DNA from: a virus
Reading direction: 5' to 3' (one strand)
DNA: 32,721 nucleotides
Virus record (IMG/VR): IMGVR_UViG_3300017770_000076
Span: 1 to 32,721 of that record
This document shows positions 8,617 to 17,009 of this stretch, piece by piece (position 1 is the stretch's first letter; each line of letters opens with the position of its first letter). The notes under the pieces are model-generated. The model had not been told where the DNA came from. It saw nothing but the letters and a program-made list of their open reading frames with translations, and ran no database searches. The position numbers and the translations under genes are program-made.

Positions 8617-9187
8617 TGTTGATTTAGATTTTTTTGATCGAGATAAAGTTTTAGCACAATTTAAACATGTGACTGCATCTCGTTTAGAAAAACAAGAAGT
8701 TAAAAAACATAACACAGGTGTTTATTTTCATAATGCTCCAGTGCAACCATTTACTGGCTTATGTACTATAGATCATAAAGAAGCCGACGAACGTGGTTAT
8801 TTTAAAATTGACATGCTTAATGTCCATATCTATGAACATGTAAGAGATGAAGAACACTTAAATACATTGTTAGAGAAGGAGCCGTTATGGGAGTTACTAA
8901 CAGAGCCAGACTTCAGCAACAAATTGTTTCACGTCGCAGAACACAGTACAATTCTAAAAAGCGTGAAGCCAACAAGCATACAACAGTTGGCGGCAGTACT
9001 AGCGATGATAAGACCAGCGAAGCGTCATCTTATAGGGAAGCAGTGGCCAGACATTATGAAGGAAGTGTGGACGAAACCAACTGACGGAAGTTATTATTTT
9101 AAGAAAGCACATGCAGTTGCATATGCTCATGCAATCGTAGTACATATGAATTTATTATGTGAACAAGTAAGTGCTCAACAACCATGA
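8609..9187 (+). CDS. Miniature DNA polymerase III alpha (DnaE)-like protein
   Basis: A 192-residue protein that carries, in the correct order, short signatures of bacterial replicative polymerase alpha. These are PDVDLDF at residues 2-8, KKHNTGVYFHNAP near 32-44, KIDML at 66-70, LKSVKP near 116-121, LAAVLAMIRP at 127-136, and FKKAHAVAYA at 164-173. In DnaE the first and third motifs hold the three catalytic aspartates, and D3, D5 and D68 are all present here. Cellular DnaE is over 1000 residues, so the palm and fingers have been cut to their cores and the PHP, beta-binding and OB domains are missing. Start 8609 overlaps the previous gene by 8 bases. Activity is unknown; it could be a regulator or decoy rather than a polymerase. 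Confidence 0.72.
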   Translation: MPDVDLDFFDRDKVLAQFKHVTASRLEKQEVKKHNTGVYFHNAPVQPFTGLCTIDHKEADERGYFKIDMLNVHIYEHVRDEEHLNTLLEKEPLWELLTEPDFSNKLFHVAEHSTILKSVKPTSIQQLAAVLAMIRPAKRHLIGKQWPDIMKEVWTKPTDGSYYFKKAHAVAYAHAIVVHMNLLCEQVSAQQP

Positions 9188-9363
9188 TGAATTGGTTGTT
9201 TTATACAGTTCCAGAGGAACAAGGTTTTAATTATTTGTTCAAAATTATTATTTGGTTATTGATAATGCCGTCGCTATTAGGCCTTCAACTTACATCATTA
9301 GGGGTACTATTCATATACCTAACTGTTGATATAGTCTTTTATTTAAGTTTACGAACTAACTGA
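9184..9363 (+). CDS. Small membrane protein
   Basis: A 59-residue ORF starting in an ATGA overlap with the DnaE-like gene. Two hydrophobic segments are visible, LFKIIIWLLIMPSLLGLQL and LGVLFIYLTVDIVFYLSL, with a short acidic N-terminus (TVPEEQG). It probably lies in the host inner membrane. The stop overlaps by 25 bases the 3' end of the convergent gene on the minus strand. No ribosome site is needed if it is coupled. Function unknown; a holin-like role cannot be excluded but nothing supports it. Confidence 0.6.
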   Translation: MMNWLFYTVPEEQGFNYLFKIIIWLLIMPSLLGLQLTSLGVLFIYLTVDIVFYLSLRTN

Positions 9364-9719
9364 ATACTTTTACGTTTAATTCGTTTCTGGGCAATGTCGT
9401 GTAATCTAACTACAGGTCCGAACAATATCTCAATATCTTTTGTAGTAAAACTTTTTATCATGTGTTTAAAGACATGCATTTCTTTTTTCATAAAGATATT
9501 GATAGGGATTTTTCTGTTCGATTCCCACCACCAAATTTCACCGCACTGTAAGATTAGACGTTTTTCGTCATCTGTACAAGTACCTAAATCGTACATGCTA
9601 GTTACTGCATGATCTTGATTTATTATAATGCCCACGTACTCATTTGTAGCGTGTTTAACTCCGCTAATAAAAGGTATAGTTTGTTCTAATTCTTCGTTTT
9701 TAATTGTCATGTCTTTCAT
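9339..9719 (-). CDS. Conserved T4-like cyanophage/marine phage protein, unknown function
   Basis: A 126-residue protein. The central string CGEIWWWESNRKIPINIF and the C-terminal RIKRKSIQLVRK are typical of a protein conserved in many marine T4-like phages, with HATNEYVGIIINQD near the start. No function is established. Start at 9719 (MKDMTIKNEE) is preferred; ATG at 9710 is an alternative, and a longer TTG-started version would run antisense through the next gene. It lies opposite to its neighbours: convergent with the small membrane gene and divergent from 9747-10553, with only 27 bases between the two starts. Confidence 0.85.
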   Translation of the reverse strand: MKDMTIKNEELEQTIPFISGVKHATNEYVGIIINQDHAVTSMYDLGTCTDDEKRLILQCGEIWWWESNRKIPINIFMKKEMHVFKHMIKSFTTKDIEILFGPVVRLHDIAQKRIKRKSIQLVRKLK

Positions 9720-9726
9720 ATAAATA
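9719..9726 (+). promoter_or_regulatory. Late-type promoter box TATAAATA
   Basis: An exact match to the T4 late promoter box TATAAATA, 20 bases upstream of the structural-type gene at 9747. It overlaps the start codon of the divergent gene on the other strand. Confidence 0.6.
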
Positions 9727-9746
9727 CTATTGGATGACACAATGAT

Positions 9747-10553
9747 ATGCTCAAAGTACCAATATATATTTATGAAACCGGTAATGCCATCTACAGTGAT
9801 TTGGATGCCGGAATTACTCAAGGATTCGCACCTATGTATCAGGACGATTTAAATGTTTTTAAAGGAGTGGATAACACTCTAAAATTTACGGTTAAGAACC
9901 AAGATCAAAAACCTATAGATATTAGTTCAGGTAATGTTTTTAAGTTTACGATATTAGACAATGCAAATGGTGCTAGTTTCTTAAACAAAACTATGACTAT
10001 AGTTGATGACGGTTCGACTCGTTCTACAAAAGGCGTAATCACTGTAGAATTATCTGAAAGTGATACAATTGACTTAATATCACAAAAATATAGATTTAGC
10101 ATTACTAGAACTGTAAACAACAAAGTAAAACCTGTTTATACAAACACATATCATGGTGCGTGTGGACGTTTAGAAATATCAGATGCTTGTTATGCAATGC
10201 ATACTCCAAGCGACGAAGTTACTACGTTTTCATCAACTACTGATTATGACACGAACATTACTACACATATTAGTAGTCATATAGATGCTCATGCTAGATT
10301 AAAACGTGCAAATGATTTGCATACAGTACAATATTACTCTACTGCATATAGCGGAACAGTTACATTAGAAGCAACGCTTGATAATCAACCTTCTAACGAC
10401 ACTGACTGGGTAAGCATAAAAGATGTTGTACTTTCAAACGCAACAGGAAATAATTATTTCAATGTCAACGGAGTATATAATTGGCTAAGAATTAAGCATA
10501 TTCCTTCCATTTCGAACACCGGAACACTTGACAAATTACTATTAAGATCGTAA
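9747..10553 (+). CDS. Phage structural-type protein
   Basis: A 268-residue protein, rich in Thr, Ser, Asn and Asp, with the beta-strand composition of virion proteins. The N-terminal 130 residues (DDLNVFKGVDNTLKFTVKN, SGNVFKFTILD) resemble N-terminal beta-sandwich domains of baseplate or fibre proteins. The C-terminal part (SGTVTLEATLDNQ, NGVYNWLRIKHI) resembles a second beta-sandwich of the type seen in neck and head-decoration proteins. A late-type box upstream supports late expression. I cannot name a T4 equivalent. It interrupts the replication genes. Confidence 0.7.
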   Translation: MLKVPIYIYETGNAIYSDLDAGITQGFAPMYQDDLNVFKGVDNTLKFTVKNQDQKPIDISSGNVFKFTILDNANGASFLNKTMTIVDDGSTRSTKGVITVELSESDTIDLISQKYRFSITRTVNNKVKPVYTNTYHGACGRLEISDACYAMHTPSDEVTTFSSTTDYDTNITTHISSHIDAHARLKRANDLHTVQYYSTAYSGTVTLEATLDNQPSNDTDWVSIKDVVLSNATGNNYFNVNGVYNWLRIKHIPSISNTGTLDKLLLRS

Positions 10554-10562
10554 AATAGTAAT

Positions 10563-11588
10563 ATGAATCTGATACAACAAACACTACTAACCTCCTTACC
10601 TTCGAAACATAAGAAAACCCCTAGTGGTTGGATTAGTTTTAATGGTCCATGCTGTATCCATAATGGAGAAAATATGGATAAACGTATGCGTGGTGGGTTA
10701 ATGCAGAACGGAGATGGAACAACAAGTTATCATTGTTTCAATTGCGGATATACTGCAAGTTATGTTCCAGGAAGAAATTTATCTTATAAATTACGTAAAC
10801 TTCTTGGTTGGCTTGGCATGCCAGATTCTGAAATAACTAGACTTAGTCTAGAGGCTTTGAAAATAATACAAGTTGACTCAGATTCTCAACGCAAAGAAGA
10901 AACATTCATTACGCCTACATTTCAAAATAAAGAACTGCCAGTCGGAGCAAGACCAATTATGGAATGGCATGACTGGAAGGCATTAGAGCCAAGCGGGTTG
11001 GATCCAGATTTGTTTGGAGCCATTGAATATCTTTTGAGTAGAGGCCTGATGATAGATGATTATAAATTTATGTGGACACCGGAAGGGTCTTATAGGAATA
11101 GATTAATAATACCTTTTTATTATCAAGGGGACGTAGTCGGATACACTGCAAGAAAGATAGGAAATGGCTCCCCCAAATATATAACTGATAGCCAACCAGG
11201 ATATGTCTTTAACTTAGATAAACAAAACTATCATAGACGTTATTGTTTTGTTGTTGAAGGTCCGTTAGATGCTATTAGTATAGACGGTGTTGCAGTATTA
11301 AGTAATGATGTTAAAGACACACAAGCAATGGCAATTAACAGTTTACAACGGCAAGTAGTTGTTGTTCCTGACAGAGATAAAGCAGGTGCAGATTTACTTG
11401 ATAGTGCATTACATTATGGATGGGGTGTTAGTTTTCCAGACTGGGATAACAATATTAAAGATGTAAATGATGCTATTAAAACATACGGCAAAGTATATAC
11501 ACTTACAAAAATAATCAATAGTATCGAAACTAGCAAACTTAAAATAGAACTATTAGCAAAGAATTATTTTAATGAAAATAATAGATAA
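10563..11588 (+). CDS. T4 gp61-like DNA primase
   Basis: A 341-residue primase. The N-terminal zinc-binding domain has C30, C31 and H33 followed by C58 and C61 (CFNCGYTA). The TOPRIM domain has the conserved Glu in VEGPLDAI (E232) and the DxD-type motif in VPDRDKAG (D270, D272). T4 gp61 is 342 residues, so the size matches. It makes short RNA primers for the lagging strand together with the gp41 helicase, whose homologue is encoded at 14747-16168. The stop overlaps the next gene by 17 bases. No ribosome site is obvious at the ATG. Confidence 0.9.
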   Translation: MNLIQQTLLTSLPSKHKKTPSGWISFNGPCCIHNGENMDKRMRGGLMQNGDGTTSYHCFNCGYTASYVPGRNLSYKLRKLLGWLGMPDSEITRLSLEALKIIQVDSDSQRKEETFITPTFQNKELPVGARPIMEWHDWKALEPSGLDPDLFGAIEYLLSRGLMIDDYKFMWTPEGSYRNRLIIPFYYQGDVVGYTARKIGNGSPKYITDSQPGYVFNLDKQNYHRRYCFVVEGPLDAISIDGVAVLSNDVKDTQAMAINSLQRQVVVVPDRDKAGADLLDSALHYGWGVSFPDWDNNIKDVNDAIKTYGKVYTLTKIINSIETSKLKIELLAKNYFNENNR

Positions 11589-12099
11589 CGCAATTAAAGA
11601 ATATGATTTAAAATTGTTAGAATCTAATCTAACAAGTAATTTAGTTCCGTGGACATACAATCATAATGTTGCATATGGTGATGGAAAAAAACAATACGGA
11701 TTCAGCACTAATGTATTCGAAGATGGAAAAATTGAAAATCCTAGTCTTGCATTATTACTAAATCCTGTGAAAGAATTACTAGGAGATATTGACTTAATTC
11801 GCTGTAGAATAGGGTTTATATTTTATTCAGGACAACAACAAGATCAATATCACGATGCTCATGTGGATTTTAAATTTGAACATAAAACTAGTTTGTTTTA
11901 CGTAAACAACAGCGATGCACCTACGGTGTTTTACAATGAAGTATTTCCTAGTCAAGACAATAATTTTACAGTCAAAGATACAGTATACCCTAAGGCAAAT
12001 ACGATAATTACATTTAACGGGTTACAATATCATAGTAGTAGCAGTCCTAGAACACCTGGGCATAGACTAGTTGTAACATTTAATTATAAGGTAAAATAA
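11572..12099 (+). CDS. 2OG-Fe(II) oxygenase (prolyl-hydroxylase-like)
   Basis: A 175-residue oxygenase of the P4H-like type. The iron site is HVD (H97, D99) in YHDAHVDF and the distal H154 in QYHSSSSPRTPGHR; R165 would bind 2-oxoglutarate. A strand LFYVNN follows the HxD motif as usual. It differs in sequence from the other two oxygenases in the window, so these are not recent duplicates. It overlaps the primase gene by 17 bases and the following SGNH-like gene by one base (TAATG). Substrate unknown. Confidence 0.82.
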   Translation: MKIIDNAIKEYDLKLLESNLTSNLVPWTYNHNVAYGDGKKQYGFSTNVFEDGKIENPSLALLLNPVKELLGDIDLIRCRIGFIFYSGQQQDQYHDAHVDFKFEHKTSLFYVNNSDAPTVFYNEVFPSQDNNFTVKDTVYPKANTIITFNGLQYHSSSSPRTPGHRLVVTFNYKVK

Positions 12100-12884
12100 T
12101 GTACGAAATATTATATGCAAATGGCGATAGTTTTACACATGGAATGGAAATCCTAGGTAATAACAATGTATCAGAAGAAAACAAATATCATGCTTATCCA
12201 ATGCAGATAACAGATAAACTTAATATTGGAAACAATGTTAATAGTGCATTACCTGGTGCACCTAATGAATGGATTGCACGTACAACTATTTTAGATCTAT
12301 TAAAACTAAAACAAGAAGGACAAGACTTATCAAAGGTGTTTGTTATTGTAGGGTGGAGTGGTATTAATAGACTAGAAATTACGGCCAAAGAAGAAATTAA
12401 AATGCTTAAGAAGACAGGTGAGTGGCCGCCAATTGGTATGGTGTCAACTGAGATCGAAATGTTTGGTACAAACTTTGTAAATCCAAATACAACCAAATGG
12501 GTCAAAGATGAGAACGGTAATACGGTGTGTAGTTTTGGAGATGATGCACAAATGTTCTGTGCTCAATATCTTTGGGACGAAGACTTAGAACACGAAAAAT
12601 GGTTTGGGTATATCATGTTAGTAAAAAACTTTTGTGAGAATAATAATATAAAATATTTCTTTCATAACAATGTGCATTCATGGAATAAAGATCTTAACAT
12701 TCGTCCTAATCTTTTAAAAGATATTTTTGACAAACGTTATTATCAACCTTATGACTTTGCGTTTAGTCCGTGGGGAAAAGAAAGACACAGTTACGGTGTT
12801 CGAAAAGAAGGACACTTTACAAAACAAGTTCATGTAGCATTTACAGATTTGATACTTCCGTATATTAAGGAAAATTGCCTATGA
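12099..12884 (+). CDS. SGNH-hydrolase-like protein, copy 1
   Basis: A 261-residue protein with block I ANGDSFTHG (nucleophile S11), a block II glycine in ALPGAPNEW, and a block III-like GWSGINRLE where the usual GxND asparagine is replaced or shifted. A late EGHFTKQVH segment may hold the block V histidine. The pattern fits phage SGNH/GDSL-type proteins, possibly DUF6071. Family members are esterases or acetyl-transfer enzymes acting on glycans. It is followed by a paralogue in an ATGA overlap. Catalysis is plausible but not certain because block V lacks the usual D-x-x-H spacing. Confidence 0.75.
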   Translation: MYEILYANGDSFTHGMEILGNNNVSEENKYHAYPMQITDKLNIGNNVNSALPGAPNEWIARTTILDLLKLKQEGQDLSKVFVIVGWSGINRLEITAKEEIKMLKKTGEWPPIGMVSTEIEMFGTNFVNPNTTKWVKDENGNTVCSFGDDAQMFCAQYLWDEDLEHEKWFGYIMLVKNFCENNNIKYFFHNNVHSWNKDLNIRPNLLKDIFDKRYYQPYDFAFSPWGKERHSYGVRKEGHFTKQVHVAFTDLILPYIKENCL

Positions 12885-13645
12885 AAACATTATTCGCAAT
12901 AGGTGACAGTCTTACTGCTGGTGCAGAATGTATCGGTGATAAAGACATGACCGAATTAAACAAAGAACATGCATATCCTATGTATGTAGCAAACAAATTA
13001 AAATTTGATACTTGTATTAACAAAGCATTACCAGGAGCGTCTAATGATTGGATAACACGTAAATGTGTATTAGAATTAGAAGAACTTAAACGACGAGGAC
13101 AAGATTTAAAAGATTGTTTTGTGCTAGTTGGATGGTCAAGCATTAATAGAACCGAAGTTAATATTCGTAGTGTTTTAGATCAAGTAGCAGTTGACCCAGA
13201 AATAAAATTAGAATTCATGCCAGACTTACAACATGCTGAAATGAATTTGTTTAGTTCATTGTTTGTTAATGCTAATACTAATCCGACCAAAGTCAAAGGC
13301 GATGGTGGGTTGTTTATAGAAACTTGTCACGAAGTTAAAAACTTTAGTGGAAAGTATCTTTGGGATTATGAACTTGAATATGAAAAATGGTATTCAAATA
13401 TTCAACTACTAAGATCATATTTAGAACAAAACGTAGGAAACTTTTTGTTTCACAATAATATACACAAGTGTGAAGTGCATAGTGATACATATAATTTTAA
13501 AAACTACTTTCAACCTAGAGATGAAAGTTTTAATGAATGGGCAACAACTAACGAATATAGTAGGATGAAACTATTTCATCCTGTAGAAAAAGCACACGGT
13601 GATTATAGTAAATTACTAGTCAAATATATCGAGGATAATTTATGA
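12881..13645 (+). CDS. SGNH-hydrolase-like protein, copy 2
   Basis: A 254-residue paralogue of the preceding protein. It aligns along its whole length: AIGDSLTAG (S10), NKEHAYPMYVANKL, NKALPGASNDWITR, FVLVGWSSINRTE, SGKYLWDYELEYEKWYSNIQLL, and FLFHNNIHK. The C-terminal HPVEKAHGDYSKLLV is the place of the block V histidine. The divergence (roughly half the residues differ by eye) shows an old tandem duplication. Start 12881 is chosen for AAGGAAAATTGCCT and the ATGA overlap; TTG at 12875 is less likely. Confidence 0.75.
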   Translation: MKTLFAIGDSLTAGAECIGDKDMTELNKEHAYPMYVANKLKFDTCINKALPGASNDWITRKCVLELEELKRRGQDLKDCFVLVGWSSINRTEVNIRSVLDQVAVDPEIKLEFMPDLQHAEMNLFSSLFVNANTNPTKVKGDGGLFIETCHEVKNFSGKYLWDYELEYEKWYSNIQLLRSYLEQNVGNFLFHNNIHKCEVHSDTYNFKNYFQPRDESFNEWATTNEYSRMKLFHPVEKAHGDYSKLLVKYIEDNL

Positions 13646-13755
13646 AAAGTATTTGGTTAAAAATAAAATTAAAATATGCTAAATGGAAAACTAAACGCGA
13701 AGTTAGAAAAAAACTTAAACTGTTACAAAAGAAAGATCCTTTTATATATAAATGA
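13642..13755 (+). CDS. Tiny lysine-rich protein
   Basis: A 37-residue ORF starting in an ATGA overlap with the second SGNH-like gene and ending in an ATGA overlap with the carbamoyltransferase gene. Nearly half of its residues are Lys or Arg, with Trp at positions 5 and 15. It may bind nucleic acid or a membrane. The double coupling is the main support that it is translated. Confidence 0.55.
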   Translation: MKSIWLKIKLKYAKWKTKREVRKKLKLLQKKDPFIYK

Positions 13756-14747
13756 TTATGAATAATAAAATTACGTGGGGTATAGTAGCAAACAGTCATG
13801 ATGCTAGTCTTGCGATATTCAAAGGTGTACATCCTGTGTGGGCGTGTTTAGCAAAAGACTTTACAGGTGTAGACAATGATCCTGACTTGAATTTTACAAT
13901 GACTAGTGTAGCAAAAGAGATGTATGGCATTCCTGATGAAATAGTATGGTATGAATATCCTAGACTCAAATGGTTGCGTCAACTGTGGGCAGGACAGAGA
14001 ATTCCTTATAGTGATACAAATGTAAGAGAATATCTAAAATCCTATGACGTTGGACCTATTAATAAATTATCGTACACAAAGCATCACGAAAGCCATGCCG
14101 CATATGGTTACTACGGTACCAATAGCGGAAATACACGTTGGGCAATAGTTGTACTAGATAGTATAGGCGAGTTTGAAACTTATACTATATGGGACGGACT
14201 TGGTGGTCGTATTAAAAGAATTCACAGTCAAGGATATCCGCACTCCATAGGTTTATGGTATAGTGCTATGACACAACGACTAGGACTAGTAGCAAACAAA
14301 GATGAATATCTTGTAGCACAAATGGCAAAGCAAGGTAATGCTGAACGTTATAAAAAAGATGTAGATGAATTATTTGATATCAACTATCCTAGTGTAAAAT
14401 TTAATGTTAACATGCACAGAGGATTAGATGCTTGGTTACCTGATGCAGATGCTAATGATTTGGCCGCGGCAGTACAATCCAAGTTTGAAGAAATCATTAT
14501 GGGAATTAGCCTTTGGTTAAAGAACGTACACCATTATGAACAAGTGTGTTTTATGGGCGGGTGTGCATTAAACAAACCTGCAATAGATAATGTTATAAAC
14601 TCTAGAATGTTTCAACATGTGCATGTTCCAAAACACCCAGGCGATCCGGGAAGTTGTTTAGGAAGTGTTTTCGCCAAAACTAAAACAAGAGTTGACTTTA
14701 GCGACAAAATATGGTATAATAGTACAACAGATGGCAAAGGGAAATAA
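13752..14747 (+). CDS. NodU/TobZ-type carbamoyltransferase, catalytic-domain only
   Basis: A 331-residue protein matching the N-terminal Kae1-like domain of O-carbamoyltransferases. Seen directly: NSHDASLAIF near residues 14-23, KHHESHAAYGYYGT near 110-123 with the conserved metal histidines, AIVVLDSIGE near 131-140, GGCALNKPA near 269-277, and HPGDPGSCLGSVFA near 298. Cellular enzymes are about 550-600 residues and have a further C-terminal domain that is absent here. They transfer a carbamoyl group from carbamoyl phosphate to a sugar or antibiotic hydroxyl. Similar short versions are known in marine T4-like phages. The target may be a glycan or modified base. Confidence 0.82.
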   Translation: MIMNNKITWGIVANSHDASLAIFKGVHPVWACLAKDFTGVDNDPDLNFTMTSVAKEMYGIPDEIVWYEYPRLKWLRQLWAGQRIPYSDTNVREYLKSYDVGPINKLSYTKHHESHAAYGYYGTNSGNTRWAIVVLDSIGEFETYTIWDGLGGRIKRIHSQGYPHSIGLWYSAMTQRLGLVANKDEYLVAQMAKQGNAERYKKDVDELFDINYPSVKFNVNMHRGLDAWLPDADANDLAAAVQSKFEEIIMGISLWLKNVHHYEQVCFMGGCALNKPAIDNVINSRMFQHVHVPKHPGDPGSCLGSVFAKTKTRVDFSDKIWYNSTTDGKGK

Positions 14748-16168
14748 TGCAAGATTTTAATCAAGATATACAGAAGTTATTTTTAGAAATGTTTCTAAGC
14801 GATGCAGAAGCATTTGTAAGATGTCAAGGTATATTTGAAAGTGAAAACTTTGATCAAAAACTAAAAGAAGGTGCTGAATTTATCAAGCACTATGTTGATG
14901 AATACAAAGTTATGCCTGAACTTGAAATTGTAAACAGTAGTTGTGGAACACAATTCAAAGATGCTAGTAGTGTAGGACAAGAACACACAGACTGGCTGTT
15001 GGATACATTTGAACAGTTTAGTAGACACAAAGCACTAGAACGTGCAATTCTTAAGAGTGCAGACTTACTTGAAAAAGGTGAGTATGGTCCAGTAGAAGGA
15101 CTAGTAAAAGAAGCAATACAAATTGGACTTGCAAAGGACATGGGTACAGATTATTTCTTAGATCCTAAAGCAAGACTAGAAGGACTCAAAGACAACAACG
15201 GACAAGTAAGCACTGGCTGGCCTAGTATTGATAGAAAACTGTTTGGTGGATTCAACAGAGGTGAACTTAATATTTGGGCAGGTGGATCGGGTGCAGGTAA
15301 GAGTTTGTTCTTGCAGAATATGGCAGTTAACTTTGCACTAGAAGGTATGAATGTATTGTACATAAGTTTAGAACTTTCTGAAGCACTAACGGCTATGCGT
15401 ATTGATAGTATGCTTACAGGTGTAGCAACAAAAGAAATTTTTAAGAATCTTGATGATGTAGAGATGAAAGTCAAAATGATGGGCAAGAAGTCAGGTAAGA
15501 TACAAATCAAATATATGCCTAGTGGTAAGAACGCAAACGACTTGCGTAGTTACGTAAAAGAATGGTCAATTAAAAACAAGTGTCAACCAGATGTGTTATT
15601 AATTGACTACTTAGATTTGATGATGCCATTGAGTGTTAAAGTATCACCAAGTGACTTGTTTGTTAAAGACAAATATGTAAGTGAAGAACTACGTAACTTG
15701 GCTATGGAACTAGGTTGTGTGTTTGTTACAGCGTCGCAGTTGAATAGAGCGGCAGTAGAAGAAATTGAATTTGATCATTCGCACATCAGTGGAGGATTAA
15801 GTAAGATTCAAACTGCTGATAATGTTATTGGTATCTTTACAAGTAGAGCAATGAAAGAACGTGGACGTTATCAAATACAGTTTATGAAAACTAGAAGTAG
15901 TAGCGGTGTAGGACAAAAAGTAGATCTAGAGTTTGATGTAGATAGTTTACGTATTAAAGATCTAGTAGAAGATGAACAAGGTTCATACAACCAGTCTACA
16001 GGAAGTAGCATTTATTCTAATATTAAAAAACAAAGCACAATAGATGATTCTAATACTACAGAACGTAGTGATCCAACTGAAGGTATTACTGTAGGTAAGG
16101 TAAGTGGTAAAACACAATCAACTAAACTAAGAGAACTTCTTAAAACAATTAATACTGAAGAAGATTAA
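14747..16168 (+). CDS. T4 gp41-like replicative DNA helicase (DnaB family)
   Basis: A 473-residue RecA-fold hexameric helicase. Walker A is GGSGAGKS at residues 179-186, Walker B is LLIDYLDLM near 284-292, and the motif QLNRAA lies near 338. The N-terminal 140 residues are helical as in gp41. It would unwind the lagging-strand template and recruit the primase encoded at 10563-11588. T4 gp41 is 475 residues. The start overlaps the carbamoyltransferase stop by one base (TAATG). The 3' end overlaps the convergent oxygenase gene by 4 bases. The C-terminal 60 residues are Ser/Thr-rich and probably disordered. Confidence 0.93.
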   Translation: MQDFNQDIQKLFLEMFLSDAEAFVRCQGIFESENFDQKLKEGAEFIKHYVDEYKVMPELEIVNSSCGTQFKDASSVGQEHTDWLLDTFEQFSRHKALERAILKSADLLEKGEYGPVEGLVKEAIQIGLAKDMGTDYFLDPKARLEGLKDNNGQVSTGWPSIDRKLFGGFNRGELNIWAGGSGAGKSLFLQNMAVNFALEGMNVLYISLELSEALTAMRIDSMLTGVATKEIFKNLDDVEMKVKMMGKKSGKIQIKYMPSGKNANDLRSYVKEWSIKNKCQPDVLLIDYLDLMMPLSVKVSPSDLFVKDKYVSEELRNLAMELGCVFVTASQLNRAAVEEIEFDHSHISGGLSKIQTADNVIGIFTSRAMKERGRYQIQFMKTRSSSGVGQKVDLEFDVDSLRIKDLVEDEQGSYNQSTGSSIYSNIKKQSTIDDSNTTERSDPTEGITVGKVSGKTQSTKLRELLKTINTEED

Positions 16169-16995
16169 ATTAAATCTCGCCACCTTGCTATAGGTAATTT
16201 TTCGCTATTGGTATACCAAAGATTTCCATAGAATTGTGTGCGTTGAAACTGCAAATGATCATAGTCTAACTTAACAGCATGTATTGTTCTGCTATTAGGA
16301 GCAAACATTGTTATACTATTGTTCTTGGTGTGTTTGAACTTTGTATCTGCCCAACTCCACGGAACCCAACAACGGTCTACATTAGAATTGTTTTCCCAAT
16401 AATCATACAAGTGTTTTTTATCTTCCACAAACTCCATAAAATGGGTGTGCAGTCCTAGATGTTCTGCTTGTGGATTGTTTATGTTAATCATATATGTTGC
16501 ACATTTACGTCTTATATCCGGGTGTGGAGATATTTCATAACCAGAGACATATTTTTGTATTGCTGTTTCTACTCTAGTTTCTCTAGTCTTGCCAAATTTA
16601 TTTTTAATACAATCATGCCACGCATCGCTGTTGAAAAATTCAACAAGTTCTTCTAGTACTGTATCTTGATATGATTGCAATCGAAAAGCAATGCCTACTC
16701 CCTCTAGTAAGTCCTTGTTAGTAGTTTTGTAATCATCACTCTGTTTATTATACCAACTAATATAACTATTAACATTTTGCGTACACCCTGGAAAACTTAC
16801 AGGCTTGTAGTCGTATGTTTGTTGTAGTTGTTCACACATTGCTTCTGTACTATCAAATTTAGGAACATTTATCTGCGTTGCATTAACAATTTGTACAAAG
16901 TGTTCTTCGTTAAAGAAATCTTCACAGTAAACAAAATCAAATGGGGTTTTACTAATGGTCTGATTGTTTATCTTATCAATCAAATAATCATACAT
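16165..16995 (-). CDS. 2OG-Fe(II) oxygenase
   Basis: A 276-residue oxygenase. HPD at 158-160 (in YEISPHPDIRRKCATYMI) gives the HxD pair, H239 lies in NSRTIHAVKL, and R252 in FQRTQFYGN is the likely 2-oxoglutarate ligand. The start at 16995 follows AAAGGAGC; upstream in-frame codons overlap the previous gene and have no ribosome site. It is convergent with the helicase gene and downstream of the YqgE-like gene by 14 bases, so it belongs to the minus-strand late block. It is the third unrelated oxygenase here. Substrate unknown. Confidence 0.82.
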   Translation of the reverse strand: MYDYLIDKINNQTISKTPFDFVYCEDFFNEEHFVQIVNATQINVPKFDSTEAMCEQLQQTYDYKPVSFPGCTQNVNSYISWYNKQSDDYKTTNKDLLEGVGIAFRLQSYQDTVLEELVEFFNSDAWHDCIKNKFGKTRETRVETAIQKYVSGYEISPHPDIRRKCATYMININNPQAEHLGLHTHFMEFVEDKKHLYDYWENNSNVDRCWVPWSWADTKFKHTKNNSITMFAPNSRTIHAVKLDYDHLQFQRTQFYGNLWYTNSEKLPIARWRDLI

Positions 16996-17009
16996 TGTAT
17001 GCTCCTTTA

